Part shown: positions 8,061 through 17,089 of the stretch, piece after piece | How positions within the stretch are numbered: the first letter of the stretch is position 1 | Layout of the letters: every line of letters begins with the position of its first letter | Origin: Micromonospora parva | Lineage (GTDB): Bacteria > Actinomycetota > Actinomycetes > Mycobacteriales > Micromonosporaceae | Assembly: GCF_000718515.1 (NCBI RefSeq) | Contig: NZ_JNZS01000002.1 | Location: forward strand, 248,001-312,000 | DNA: 64,000 nucleotides | Reading direction: 5' to 3' | Notes under the pieces: generated by a model | The model's database searches: none | The model's input: only the letters and a program-made list of their open reading frames with translations | Told to the model about the DNA's origin: nothing | Made by a program: the position numbers and the translations under genes

Positions 8061-11000
8061 TCAGACCACTGCGGCCAGGCGGGCGTGGAGGGCGTCCGCC
8101 GCGGCCCGCTCGCTGCGCTGCTCGGTCGCGTACGCCAGGCGGACCGCCTCATGCGCACAGGACAGCGCCTCCGCCGGACGCCCGCAGGCGGCCAACGCCT
8201 CGGCCAGCACACTCGCCGCGATCACCTGGCTGCGCACGTCCTCGGCGGGTGCGCCGACCGCTCGGCGGGCCCAGTCCAACGCCTGCTCCCGCTGACCGTG
8301 CGCGAGCAGCGCCGCAGCGTACTGGGCCATCGTCTGGCGGCGGGAGAAGAGCAGCGAGGGTGCGTTGGCGGCGGCAGTGGCCACCGGAGCGAGCAGTCCC
8401 ACAGCGGTCGCGGAGTCGCCGGCGGCGAGCCGGGCCGTCGCCAGCAGCACCCGGGGCGCCACCTGCGCCGGGGCCTGCGGGTTGTGCGGCTCCACGGCGG
8501 TCAGCACCGCCCGGGCCACCTGCTCGGCCGTCTCGCAGTCGCCCATGTCCAACGCGACGAACCCACGCAGCGTCCCGGCCATCCCGGTGAGCAGGGGGTG
8601 CGAGGTGCGCTCCGCGTACGCCAGGGCGTCGGTGAGCAGGTCGGCCGCGTGCTCCGGCTCGCCCAGCCCGCGTGCCACCACCGCCCGCACCACCAGGGCG
8701 AAACCCCGGCCCCAGTCGTCGGAGGCGGCAGCGAACTCCCGGTACGCCCGCCGGGCCTCCCGGTCCGCCTCGGCCAGATCGCCCAGCTCGGCGGTGGCGA
8801 ACGCCGCCACCGCGCGCAACGTCCCCACCGCCCACGCCTCGCCGACCCGCTCACCGAACGGCAGGAACACCTGCGCCATCCGACACGCCTCGCGCAGTCG
8901 ACCGGCGAGCAGCCGGGCGAACGCCGTGGTGCCGCGCAACCAGGCCCGCCCGTACGGATCCTTCAGCTCGGCGAAGAGCCGGGCCGCCCGGCCGAGCACC
9001 GCGTCGGTGCCGGCGAAGTCACCCCGGGTGGTGGTCACCCAGGCCAGGTTCTGCAGGGACCACGCCTGCCCGCGCCGGTCCTGGACGCCCAGGCTCACCT
9101 GGTACGCGGCCGCCAAGCGACTGCTCGCCTGACTCAGCCGCCCGGCCACGAAGTCGGCCATGCCGAGCCGGCGCATGGCCGTGGCGCGCTGGGTGGGCAG
9201 CTGACCCTCCGTGGCCACCTGCAACGCCTCCTGCCAGGCGGTCACCGCCCGGTCCTGGTCCCCGAGGGTCTCCTGGGCCTGCCCCGCCAGCAGCAGGGCG
9301 CTGACCCGGGTGGCCTCGTCCCGCGCGTTCGCGGCGATCTTCTCGGCGTACGCCAACGCGTCGGAGACCCGGCCGACCTGGAGCAACGCCCGGGCGTGCA
9401 CCACCTGGTCGGCGGCCGGCACCCCGTCGCGGGCCAGTTCGGTGGCGCGCTCGGCGTACTCGACTGCCATTGCCGGCTCACCGGCGGACAGCGACCGGCG
9501 CGCGGCCCGGCCGAGCGCGGCGACGCCGAGCGGAACCACCGCCCGGGCCGGCGCGTCCGGACGCAGCTTCACCGCGTCGGCGAGCGTGGCGGCCCGCTCG
9601 ACGTGCATCGCCACGAAGTCGTCCCGGGCCTCGTCGGTGAACCCGCCCACCGTGCTCGGGGTGGCATCGTCCACCGGTGCCGCCCAGCGGGCCAGCGCGG
9701 CGTGCCGCTCAGCCAACTCGGCCTTGCTCACCCCGGCGTACGCGGCCTCCCGCATGAGCGGCGTCGCGAACGAGTAGCCGGCACGCGAGCGGTGCAGCAT
9801 CCGGCGTTGCAGCAACTCCTCGACCGCCCGGTCGAGTTCGACGGCGACCACCGCCGACGGCCGGCCGTCGCGACCGGCCCGCTGCTCGCGCATCGCCTCC
9901 AGCGCGCCGGTCGGCACCGTGTCACCGGTGACCGCCGCGTCGCGCAGCACCGACCGGGCGTCCGGCGGCAGCGCGTCGATCCGGGCCGCCAGCACGGCGG
10001 CGAGGTCGCGGGAGAGCAGCCGGCTGCCCAGCGAACCCGGCACCAACCGCCAACTGGCCGTCCCGCTCTGCTCCCGATCACCGGAACCGGACCGCTCCAC
10101 GGCGACGCCGCGGACGGACGCGGCACCGGCACCGCGCACCGACTCGGTGGTGAGCGCACCCCGCTCGATCAGCAGGGTGACCAGTTCGGCCAGGTAGAAC
10201 GGGTTGCCCTGGGCGGTGGCGAGCAACCGGTCGGCGTCGGCCTGGGGCAGCTTGCCGCCGCCGAGGTAACTCGTCAGCAGCCGGGCCGCGTCGGCGCCGC
10301 GCAGCGGCGGCAACGAGTGCACCTCGGCGTCCGCGACCCGGGTCAGCGCTCCGGCGGTACGCACCAGTTCGGGGCGGCCGAGCAGCAGCACCAGCACCGG
10401 GCCGGTGAGCCTGGACAGCGTCAACCCGAGGGCCCTGATCGTCTCTGCGGTGGCATCGTGCAGGTCGTCCACCACGATCACCAGCGGGGCCTCCGAGGCG
10501 AGCCCGCTGAGCAGGTCGGCGACCGCGTTCGGCACCACTTCGGCATCCGCGGCCGGGGTACCCGACCCGCCCCACTCGCCGCTGTCGGTGCCGCCGTGCG
10601 CCGGGAGTTCGGCATAGCCGAGCAGGGCGAGCAGCTGCTCGGTGGCGATCGGCGCGGTCTCCGCACCGGATCGGGCGAGCCGCTGCCCGAGCCGACGCAG
10701 CCGCTCCTCCACCGCCGGGCGGGTCAGTGCGGTGGACGCGTCGCTGGGCAGGCCGACAGCGGCCCGCACCAGGTCGGCGAGGGGCGCGAGCCGTCGCCGC
10801 TCGCCGAACGCGGCACAGCGCACCGAGAGCACCCGGGCCCCGGTGTGCGCCGCGTACCGGCCGGCACCGACGTCGTACCCGGCGGCGAGGCGCTCCACCT
10901 CGGCGGCGAACCGGGACTTGCCGATACCCGCCTCGGCGGTCATCAGCAGCACCCGTGGGTCGCCCTGGTCGATCACCTCGGCGAGCCGGCCGGCGACCCG

Positions 11001-11714
11001 ACCGATCTCCGTCTCCCGGCCGACGTACGGCGCCTCGTCGCCGAGCCCCGAGCGGGTGCCCGGCGCGTCCAGCAGACCCAACAGCTCGTACGCCTCGACC
11101 GGTTCACGCTTGCCCTTGAGGCGCAGCGGGCGCAACGCCCGCCAGGAGGAGACGTGCCTGGTCGCCGCGGCGGTCCGCCCGCCGGCGTAGACGGCTCCGA
11201 CCGCGGCGGCGTCGGCGAGCCGGGCCGCGGTGTTCACCGTGTCGCCGATGACCGTGTACTCGATGGCGGCCTGGATGCCCGCGATGACGTCGCCGGTGTT
11301 CAACCCGACCCGCAGCCCGAGCGGCGCGCCGCCGCCCCGCTCGTCGTCGAGCACCCGGCGGACGGCCCGCTGCATGGACAGGGCGGCCCGCACGGCGCGT
11401 TCGGCGTCGTCCTCGTGCGCCACCGGGGCGCCGAAGACCGCCATGATGCCGTCACCGGTCAGCTTGTCGACGTGCCCGCCGAAGGTCTTCACCGCACCGG
11501 CGAGGGCGGCGAGCACCCGGTCGGTGACCGCGCCGACGCGTTCCGGGTCGAGGTCCTCCGACCAGGAGGTGAACTCGGAGAGGTCGCCGAAGAGCACGGT
11601 GACCACCCGACGCTCGGCAGCCGGCAACGTGGCGGCGGCCGGCAGCGCGGCACCACAGTTGTGGCAGAACCGCGCACCGGGAACGGCAACGGTTCCACAC
11701 ACGGGGCAGGTCAC
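8061..11714 (-). CDS. Zinc-ribbon / class III adenylyl cyclase / AAA ATPase / TPR regulator
   Basis: 1217-aa multidomain protein. Residues 3-20 are a zinc ribbon (CPVC...CHNC). Residues about 36-212 form a class III nucleotide cyclase with every catalytic position visible: metal Asp44 (FGDLSEFT) and Asp88 (TGDGIMAVF), purine-specifying Lys84 and Asp158, and transition-state Asn161 and Arg165 (DTVNTAAR). An AAA_16-type ATPase follows (YVGRETEI at 230; Walker A AEAGIGKS at 260-267; DDLHDATAETIRALG later). The C-terminal half is Ala/Leu-rich TPR-like helices. No HTH is obvious. GTG 11714 overlaps the stop of the upstream hydrolase (GTGA). The residue set predicts cAMP formation gated by ATPase/TPR binding; the ligand is unknown. 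Confidence 0.88.
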   Translation of the reverse strand: MTCPVCGTVAVPGARFCHNCGAALPAAATLPAAERRVVTVLFGDLSEFTSWSEDLDPERVGAVTDRVLAALAGAVKTFGGHVDKLTGDGIMAVFGAPVAHEDDAERAVRAALSMQRAVRRVLDDERGGGAPLGLRVGLNTGDVIAGIQAAIEYTVIGDTVNTAARLADAAAVGAVYAGGRTAAATRHVSSWRALRPLRLKGKREPVEAYELLGLLDAPGTRSGLGDEAPYVGRETEIGRVAGRLAEVIDQGDPRVLLMTAEAGIGKSRFAAEVERLAAGYDVGAGRYAAHTGARVLSVRCAAFGERRRLAPLADLVRAAVGLPSDASTALTRPAVEERLRRLGQRLARSGAETAPIATEQLLALLGYAELPAHGGTDSGEWGGSGTPAADAEVVPNAVADLLSGLASEAPLVIVVDDLHDATAETIRALGLTLSRLTGPVLVLLLGRPELVRTAGALTRVADAEVHSLPPLRGADAARLLTSYLGGGKLPQADADRLLATAQGNPFYLAELVTLLIERGALTTESVRGAGAASVRGVAVERSGSGDREQSGTASWRLVPGSLGSRLLSRDLAAVLAARIDALPPDARSVLRDAAVTGDTVPTGALEAMREQRAGRDGRPSAVVAVELDRAVEELLQRRMLHRSRAGYSFATPLMREAAYAGVSKAELAERHAALARWAAPVDDATPSTVGGFTDEARDDFVAMHVERAATLADAVKLRPDAPARAVVPLGVAALGRAARRSLSAGEPAMAVEYAERATELARDGVPAADQVVHARALLQVGRVSDALAYAEKIAANARDEATRVSALLLAGQAQETLGDQDRAVTAWQEALQVATEGQLPTQRATAMRRLGMADFVAGRLSQASSRLAAAYQVSLGVQDRRGQAWSLQNLAWVTTTRGDFAGTDAVLGRAARLFAELKDPYGRAWLRGTTAFARLLAGRLREACRMAQVFLPFGERVGEAWAVGTLRAVAAFATAELGDLAEADREARRAYREFAAASDDWGRGFALVVRAVVARGLGEPEHAADLLTDALAYAERTSHPLLTGMAGTLRGFVALDMGDCETAEQVARAVLTAVEPHNPQAPAQVAPRVLLATARLAAGDSATAVGLLAPVATAAANAPSLLFSRRQTMAQYAAALLAHGQREQALDWARRAVGAPAEDVRSQVIAASVLAEALAACGRPAEALSCAHEAVRLAYATEQRSERAAADALHARLAAVV

Positions 11715-12547
11715 ATGTGCTCCAACCCACTGACCCCGGGCGGGGATTCCCCGGTGTCGACGCCCAGATACTCCAGCTGGGCACGGACCGACCATTCGGC
11801 CGCCCACCAGAGCGAGCGGTCCACGTCCGCGTAGACCGCTGCCACCACGTCGGCGGGAGTGTGGGCACCGGCGGCGACCGCCGCCCGGACCTGGTCGAGC
11901 CGGGCCCGACGGTGGGCGAGGTAGAAATCGGCGGCGGCGGCGCAGTCGGCCAGCGCCGGGCCGTGTCCGGGCAACGCCGGAATCCCCCGGTACGCGGACA
12001 GCAGCTCCAGGCTGGTCAGGTAGTCACCGAGGTGCCCATCCGGGTGGGCGACCACGGTGGTGCCCCGGCCGAGGATGGTGTCGCCGGTGAGCACCACCCG
12101 CTCGTCGTCGTGCTCGACCAGGAAGCAGACCGAGTCGGCGGTGTGCCCCGGCGTCGGCAGCGGACGGATGCGCAGACCGAAGTCACCGAAGCTCTCGCCC
12201 GGCCCGGTCAGCGGCTCCACGCCGATGGTGTGCGCCGGGTCGACGGCGAGGACGGGCACCGCGCCGAGCAGCTCGCTCAGCCGGGCGGCGCCCTCGGTGT
12301 GGTCGGGATGGCCGTGGGTGATCAGGATCAGCCCGACCGGACCGTGCTCGACGATCCGGGTCAGGTGCCCCTCGTCGGCCGGCCCCGGGTCGACCACGGT
12401 GGCGTACTCGGCGGCCGGGGCGCGCAGCACCCAGGTGTTGGTGCCGTCGAGGGTCATCGGCCCCGGGTTGGGGGCACGCAGCAGCGAAACCCAGCGGGGC
12501 AACTCGTCGGCAAGCGCCGCCACCGCCCCCGTCACGTGCCCGCTCAT
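11711..12547 (-). CDS. MBL-fold metallo-hydrolase
   Basis: 278-aa metallo-beta-lactamase-fold hydrolase. The zinc motif THGHPDHTEG (HxHxDH) is near residue 80, with later ligands in TPGHTADS and ALPGHGPA. It matches M. tuberculosis Rv3677c in type and in place: next to RidA (Rv3678c) and then the ArsA-like pair. The start at 12547 (MSGHVTGAV) is preferred over an upstream in-frame Met because it lies close to the RNase Z/MBL N-terminal length. Its stop overlaps the cyclase-ATPase start by 4 bases, so they are coupled. Substrate is unknown; endoribonuclease-like and lactamase-like functions cannot be separated from sequence alone. Confidence 0.88.
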   Translation of the reverse strand: MSGHVTGAVAALADELPRWVSLLRAPNPGPMTLDGTNTWVLRAPAAEYATVVDPGPADEGHLTRIVEHGPVGLILITHGHPDHTEGAARLSELLGAVPVLAVDPAHTIGVEPLTGPGESFGDFGLRIRPLPTPGHTADSVCFLVEHDDERVVLTGDTILGRGTTVVAHPDGHLGDYLTSLELLSAYRGIPALPGHGPALADCAAAADFYLAHRRARLDQVRAAVAAGAHTPADVVAAVYADVDRSLWWAAEWSVRAQLEYLGVDTGESPPGVSGLEHM

Positions 12548-12582
12548 GGCTGCGATCGTACGACCCCGCCCGCCACACCCCA

Positions 12583-12652
12583 CGATCTTGCACTGGCGGC
12601 CCCTGATTCATCCCCGTTCAGGGCTTTCGTCCGAGCAGAAAGTGCAAGATCG
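12583..12652. repeat. Intergenic palindrome, family A copy 2
   Basis: Perfect 12-base arms CGATCTTGCACT and AGTGCAAGATCG, with a smaller inner inverted repeat (CCCTGA...TTCAGGG). It lies between the start of the MBL gene and the end of ridA, both on the minus strand, so here it separates tandem genes rather than convergent ones. Confidence 0.85.
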
Positions 12653-12670
12653 CGGGGCGATGGGGACGCG

Positions 12671-13132
12671 TCAGGCGACCTCGACGATCAGTTCGATCTC
12701 CACCGGGGCGTCGAGGGGCAGCTCGGCCACACCTACCGCACTACGCGCGTGGCGGCCGGCCTCCCCGAAGACGGTGCCGAGGAGGTCGGAGGCACCGTTG
12801 ACCACGGCGGGCTGACCGGTGAAGCCGGGCGCGGAGGCCACGAACCCGGTCACCTTCACCACCTTGACCACGTTCTCCAGGCCGACCAGCGAGTCGACAG
12901 CGGCCAGCGCGTTGAGCGCACACCGCTGGGCCAGATCCTTCGCCTGCTCGGCGGAGATCCCGGCGCCGACCTTGCCGGTCCCGAGCAGCTTGCCCTCGGC
13001 CATCGGCAACTGGCCGGAAACGTACACGTGCTGCCCGGACTGCACGGCCGGGACGTAGCTGGCCACCGGCGGCACGACCTCGGGCAGTTCGAGGCCGAGC
13101 TCGGCGAGCTTCGCGTGCGGACCGTTGCTCAC
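12671..13132 (-). CDS. RidA-family (YjgF/UK114) protein
   Basis: 153-aa member of the RidA family, which deaminates reactive enamine/imine intermediates from PLP enzymes. Typical stretches are VYVSGQLP, QRCALNALAAVDSLVGLENVV, and a C-terminal RSAVGVAELPLDAPVEIELI in which the canonical substrate Arg is at RSAVG. It corresponds to Rv3678c in the mycobacterial order. GTG 13132 overlaps the stop of the upstream small gene (GTGA), so the two are translationally coupled. Whether it has the classic deaminase activity is uncertain because RidA subfamilies differ in active-site residues. Confidence 0.88.
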   Translation of the reverse strand: MSNGPHAKLAELGLELPEVVPPVASYVPAVQSGQHVYVSGQLPMAEGKLLGTGKVGAGISAEQAKDLAQRCALNALAAVDSLVGLENVVKVVKVTGFVASAPGFTGQPAVVNGASDLLGTVFGEAGRHARSAVGVAELPLDAPVEIELIVEVA

Positions 13133-13284
13133 GCCTTCGGCCGCTTCAGGTAGGCGACCAGCTGGTCCGGGTTCGGGCCGGGGACCACGGCGACGAGCTC
13201 CCACCCGTCCTCGCCCCAGTTGTCGAGGATCTGCTTGGTCGCGTGGACCAGCAGCGGGACCGTGGAGTATTCCCACTTCTGCAT
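13129..13284 (-). CDS. DUF4177-type small protein
   Basis: 51-aa protein, MQKWEYSTVPLLVHATKQ onward, with the DUF4177 pattern: an N-terminal WEY strand, then NWGEDGWELVAVVPGP and a final YLKRPKA. It has the same partner as in M. tuberculosis, where the equivalent small gene (Rv3678A) lies beside Rv3678c. A GGGAG stretch lies about 11 bases upstream of ATG 13284. The stop is shared with the start of ridA (GTGA). Function is unknown; conserved pairing suggests a role with RidA. Confidence 0.82.
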   Translation of the reverse strand: MQKWEYSTVPLLVHATKQILDNWGEDGWELVAVVPGPNPDQLVAYLKRPKA

Positions 13285-13328
13285 CGCTGAAGGGCTCCCT
13301 CTCGGTGCGGAATTGTTCGAGGGACAGC

Positions 13329-13811
13329 CTACGGTCCGCTGGCGGGACGGGGTACGGGACGCTGCTCCGACGTGGCCGGCAGTTCCCCGCAGCGCCCTTC
13401 GTGCTCGTACCCCTGGGGGCAGCGGGACCGGTCCGGCAGCAGCAGGTCGCAGAAGACCCGGTGCCGGTTGTTCTGATCGTCGGCATTGGACACGGTGGTC
13501 TCGCCGGCGTCCAGCTCGGGCAGGAACCCCAGGGACACCGCGACCCGTCCGGCCAGCACCGTCGCCGCCGCCAGGTTCGGCACCCGGATCGGCAGATGGA
13601 TGACGAAGCCCGGCTCGTCGTCGTCGCGGATCCGCTCGACGGGCTGGCTCGGCACCCGGGCCGCCTCCGCCTGCTCCGGCGTCCGGCGGTACGACCGTTC
13701 GTTGATCGGCTGGTTGGTGACCTGCCCGCCGGCCTCGGCCACGGTCCCCGGCCGGCGGGGCCGGTCGTTCGTCGGGAAGTGGGTACGAGGAACGTTGTCC
13801 GCGTCGCGCAT
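13329..13811 (-). CDS. Actinomycete hypothetical protein
   Basis: 160-aa soluble protein without signal peptide or membrane span. The N-terminal 50 residues are polar and Pro/Arg-rich; the middle has GFVIHLPIRVPNLAAATVLAG and SLGFLPELDAGETTV, an alpha/beta-looking segment; the C-terminal part has two Cys (FCDLLLPDRSRCPQGYEHEGRCGEL actually carries three), perhaps a metal site. The start at 13811 has a perfect GGAGG eight bases upstream. I recognise no family. It is transcribed toward the DUF4177-ridA pair, 44 bases away, and may be in the same operon. Confidence 0.6.
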   Translation of the reverse strand: MRDADNVPRTHFPTNDRPRRPGTVAEAGGQVTNQPINERSYRRTPEQAEAARVPSQPVERIRDDDEPGFVIHLPIRVPNLAAATVLAGRVAVSLGFLPELDAGETTVSNADDQNNRHRVFCDLLLPDRSRCPQGYEHEGRCGELPATSEQRPVPRPASGP

Positions 13812-14166
13812 GCACTGCCTCCGGTCGTACCTCTCGGACCATGCTTCCGGCCCGGCCCCATTCGTCCGTTCCGGCCCCCGCACCGGGGACGAAGGTAGGT
13901 CTGTGGCCCCAGTCCCGCCAACAGGACGCGCACAAGAGGTCACCAACAGTCACATATGCGACACACCGCAGGTCGGGGGCCCGACACCGGAACCGACCCG
14001 GGTACCGCTCACCGGATCGCTGGACCTCCCGGGCAGGCAGGGGCGACACCGAGGGGGTCATCGACCGCTACCCTTCCGGTCGGACGGTCGCGCAGCGCCC
14101 GGACGCCCGCTCGATCACGCTCGGCGCCAGGGGTGGCGGCGGGCGCCGCACCCCTGGGGGAAAGAC
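13812..14166. other. Divergent intergenic region, 355 bases, no gene seen
   Basis: Lies between divergent genes starting at 13811 (-) and 14167 (+), so it should hold both promoters. Apart from one near-palindrome at 13949 I see no RNA gene, repeat or convincing ORF. Confidence 0.6.
13949..13962. promoter_or_regulatory. Near-palindromic 14-mer in divergent promoter region
   Basis: GTCACATATGCGAC has 12 of 14 positions symmetric about a CATATG core, unusual in GC-rich DNA. It sits in the middle of a divergent promoter region and could be an operator for either gene. No regulator is assigned. Confidence 0.3.
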
Positions 14167-14874
14167 ATGACCCACCCGCCCAGCGGCGACCAGGCCGGCC
14201 CACCCGTCCACCCGCCGGCGCACCCGGATCAGCCCGGCGCGCCGGGTGTCCCCAGCCAGTCCACCCCCACCCCGCCGCCGGGGCAGCCCAGTCTCCCCGC
14301 GCCCCCCGCCCGGGCGGCGCTGCCCGCCGCCCCGGCCTCGGCCGCCGCGCCGACGTCGGGCACCCCGAACCCCTCGCCGATCCCCCCGGCCCCGCCGGCC
14401 TACCCGCCCTACCCGGGCACGGCCGAGCCGAAGAAGAAGCGCGGCCTGCTGATCGCGGCCATCGCACTCGTTGTGATCATGGTGCTGTGCGTGGGCGGCG
14501 GCGTGGTGGCCTTCCTGACCCTGCGCAATGCCGAGACCGGCGAGGGCGCCAAGGAGCCGGCGGTCGCCGTCGACGAGTTCCTCACCGCGATCTACAAGGA
14601 CCGCGACGCGACAAAGGCCGCCAGTCGCGTCTGCGCCGCGGCCCGCGACGACGACAAGATCGCCGCGAAGGTCGCCGAGGTGGACAAGTACGCCTCCGCG
14701 TACCAGAACCCGCGCTTCCGGTGGACCACCCCGAAGGTGGACAACCAGACCGGGGAACGGGCCACCGTCTCCACCCGGCTCACCATGACCACCGCCGACG
14801 AGAAGGTGGCCGACCAGGAACTGCGCTTCACTGTGGTGCAGAAGACGGGTTGGTGGGTCTGCGAGGTCGCGTGA
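14167..14874 (+). CDS. Pro-rich single-span membrane protein with extracytoplasmic domain
   Basis: 235-aa protein. The first about 95 residues are a Pro/Ala-rich cytoplasmic region, then KKKRG and one membrane span (LLIAAIALVVIMVLCVGGGVVAFL, about residues 96-120), then an outer domain of about 110 residues ending in WWVCEVA. The outer part (EFLTAIYKDRDATKAASRVC, then TRLTMTTADEKVADQELRFTV) has the helix-then-sheet character of NTF2-like domains common in actinobacterial cell-envelope proteins; it carries two Cys that may pair. I do not recognise a specific function. It is followed after 26 bases by the ArsA-like gene. Confidence 0.72.
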   Translation: MTHPPSGDQAGPPVHPPAHPDQPGAPGVPSQSTPTPPPGQPSLPAPPARAALPAAPASAAAPTSGTPNPSPIPPAPPAYPPYPGTAEPKKKRGLLIAAIALVVIMVLCVGGGVVAFLTLRNAETGEGAKEPAVAVDEFLTAIYKDRDATKAASRVCAAARDDDKIAAKVAEVDKYASAYQNPRFRWTTPKVDNQTGERATVSTRLTMTTADEKVADQELRFTVVQKTGWWVCEVA

Positions 14875-14900
14875 CCCCGATGCCTGGATAGGCTCGACGG

Positions 14901-15878
14901 GTGTGTGCAGCTGAGCGCCCGATCGACCCGGCCGGTGCCGGATGGCCTGCCCGTCTCCACGTGGTGACCGGCAAGGGCGGCACCGGTAAGACCAGCGTGG
15001 CGGCGGCGCTGGCCCTCGCGCTCGCCGCCGGGGGTCGGCGCACCCTGCTGGTCGAGGTCGAGGGGCGGCAGGGCATCGCGCAGCTGTTCGGCATCGACCC
15101 GCTGCCCTACGAGGAGCGGCACCTCGCCGACGCGCCGGACGGCGGTGAGGTGCGGGCGCTCGCGGTGGACGCCGAGGAGGCGCTGCTCGAGTACCTGGAC
15201 ATGTTCTACAAGCTGGGCGCGGCCGGCCGGGCACTGCGCAAGCTCGGTGCCATCGACTTCGCCACCACCATCGCGCCCGGCCTGCGCGACGTCCTGCTCA
15301 CCGGCAAGGTGAAGGAGGCCACCACCCGCACCAACGGGCAGCGGCGCACGTACGACGCCGTGGTGCTGGACGCCCCGCCGACCGGGCGGATCGGCCGGTT
15401 CCTCAACGTGACGGCGGAGACCGCCCGGCTGGCCAAGGTGGGCCCGATCAAGACCCAGAGCGAGGGGGTGGCCGCGTTGCTGCGGTCCCCGATGACCGCT
15501 GTGCACGTGGTCACGCTGCTGGAGGAGATGCCGATCCAGGAGACCGTCGACGCGATCGCCGACCTGACCGCGCTCGGCTTCGGCGTCGGGAAGGTGCTCG
15601 TCAACGGCGTCCGACCCCCGCTGCCCGCCGGGCAGGCGGTCACCGCTGCGGAGTTGCGGCGCGGACTGGTCGCCGCCGGGCTCCCGGCCGATCGGGACAT
15701 CGTGGCCGGGCTGCACGACGAGGCACGTGACCAGGTCATCCGGCGCGAACTGGAGGATTCGCTCCGCGCCGACCTGGTGGAGTTGGGGCTGCCGATGATC
15801 GAGCTGCCGTTGCTGCCCGACGGGGTGGACCGGGCGGGGCTGGCGACGCTGGCCCAGGCGCTCGTCCGCGCCGAATGA
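14901..15878 (+). CDS. ArsA/Get3-like ATPase, first of a tandem pair
   Basis: 325-aa P-loop ATPase of the ArsA/anion-transporting family. The deviant Walker A GKGGTGKTSVAAAL is near residues 22-35, and switch motif LDAPPTGRIGRFLN near 156-169. It corresponds to M. tuberculosis Rv3679, and the next gene to Rv3680; in mycobacteria the pair forms one Get3-like heteromer. No arsenic resistance genes are near, so a role in arsenite export is unlikely. GTG 14901 is the first in-frame start after the preceding stop. Tail-anchored-protein handling or envelope metabolism are guesses from the family. Confidence 0.9.
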   Translation: MCAAERPIDPAGAGWPARLHVVTGKGGTGKTSVAAALALALAAGGRRTLLVEVEGRQGIAQLFGIDPLPYEERHLADAPDGGEVRALAVDAEEALLEYLDMFYKLGAAGRALRKLGAIDFATTIAPGLRDVLLTGKVKEATTRTNGQRRTYDAVVLDAPPTGRIGRFLNVTAETARLAKVGPIKTQSEGVAALLRSPMTAVHVVTLLEEMPIQETVDAIADLTALGFGVGKVLVNGVRPPLPAGQAVTAAELRRGLVAAGLPADRDIVAGLHDEARDQVIRRELEDSLRADLVELGLPMIELPLLPDGVDRAGLATLAQALVRAE

Positions 15879-15934
15879 CTCACACCTGAGCGCAGCACGG
15901 GCGCGCGGGCCCACCGGCCCGATACGCTCGATTG

Positions 15935-17083
15935 GTGCCTTCCGAAGACGCGGCGCCGCAGCTGGACGTCGACCAGATCCTCGCCGATCCGGGCGTGCGG
16001 ATCGTCGTGTGCTGCGGTGCCGGCGGAGTGGGAAAGACGACCACGGCCGCGGCGCTGGCGCTGCGGGCCGCCGAGCACCACGGCCGACGCACCGTGGTGC
16101 TCACCATCGACCCGGCCCGCCGGCTGGCCCAGTCGCTGGGCCTGACCGAGCTGGACAACACCCCTCGCCAGGTCAAGGGGATCGACGTCGAGGGCAGCGG
16201 CGGCGAGTTGCACGCCATGATGCTGGACATGAAGCGCACCTTCGACGACGTGGTGTTGCAGCACACCGACCCGGCGAAGGCCGCGGAGATCTTCGCGAAC
16301 CCGTTCTACCAGGCGATGAGCTCGACCTTCGCCGGCACTCAGGAATACATGGCGATGGAGAAGCTGGGTCAGCTGCACGCCCGGGGCGAATGGGACCTGA
16401 TCGTGGTGGACACGCCACCGTCCCGTTCGGCACTTGACTTCCTGGACGCGCCGGCCCGACTCTCCCGTTTCCTCGACGGCCGGATGCTGCGACTGCTGCT
16501 GGCCCCGGCGCGAAGCGGCGGCCGGAGCATGTTCAGCCTGGTCACCGCCTCGTTCGGGATGTTCTCGAAGGTGGTGCAGAAGGTGCTCGGCGCGCAGCTG
16601 CTCACCGACCTGTCCGGCTTCGTGGCGGCGCTGGATTCGATGTTCGGCGGTTTCCGGCAGCGCGCCGAGCAGACGTACCGCATCCTGCAGGCGCGGGAGA
16701 CGGCCTTTCTCCTGGTCGCGACGCCGGAGCCGGACGCGGTCCGGGAAGCCGCCTACTTCGCGGGCCGGCTGCGCGAGGAGCAGATGCCACTGGCCGGCCT
16801 GGTGCTCAACCGGGTGCACCGCCCGGCGGTCCCGGAGCTGGACGCCGAGCAGAGCCGGGTCGCCGCCGAGCGGCTGACCGAGCTGGGTGGGCACGAGGCC
16901 ACCGCCGACGTGCTGCGGGCGCACGCGGCGCTGGCGCGCCAGGCGGTACGCGAGCAGCAGGTCGCCGCACGCTTCACCGAGGCGTTCCCGGCCGTGCCGG
17001 CGGTTTCGGTTACGGCGCAGCCCGCCGACGTGCACGACGTCGACGGGCTACGGACGATCGGCGCGGCGATCAGCCGGCCGTGA
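15935..17083 (+). CDS. ArsA/Get3-like ATPase, second of a tandem pair
   Basis: 382-aa P-loop ATPase with Walker A CGAGGVGKTTTAAAL near residues 28-42 and VVDTPPSRSALDFLDAP near 153-169. The signature Lys of deviant Walker A (KGG) is replaced by AGG here, as in one subunit of the mycobacterial Rv3679/Rv3680 pair. TTG 15932 is one codon upstream and in frame; GTG 15935 is preferred. The gene lies 56 bases after its partner and converges on the whiB gene, the same arrangement as Rv3680-whiB4. Probably works as a heteromer with the upstream ATPase. Confidence 0.9.
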   Translation: MPSEDAAPQLDVDQILADPGVRIVVCCGAGGVGKTTTAAALALRAAEHHGRRTVVLTIDPARRLAQSLGLTELDNTPRQVKGIDVEGSGGELHAMMLDMKRTFDDVVLQHTDPAKAAEIFANPFYQAMSSTFAGTQEYMAMEKLGQLHARGEWDLIVVDTPPSRSALDFLDAPARLSRFLDGRMLRLLLAPARSGGRSMFSLVTASFGMFSKVVQKVLGAQLLTDLSGFVAALDSMFGGFRQRAEQTYRILQARETAFLLVATPEPDAVREAAYFAGRLREEQMPLAGLVLNRVHRPAVPELDAEQSRVAAERLTELGGHEATADVLRAHAALARQAVREQQVAARFTEAFPAVPAVSVTAQPADVHDVDGLRTIGAAISRP

Positions 17084-17089
17084 CCGGCG

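Noticed and set aside
7740..11834. Very long open frame on the plus strand opposite the cyclase-ATPase gene
   Set aside because: It is antisense to a gene with clear domains; its sequence is Gln/His/Arg/Gly-rich and low in normal protein character, a common shadow of high-GC codon bias.
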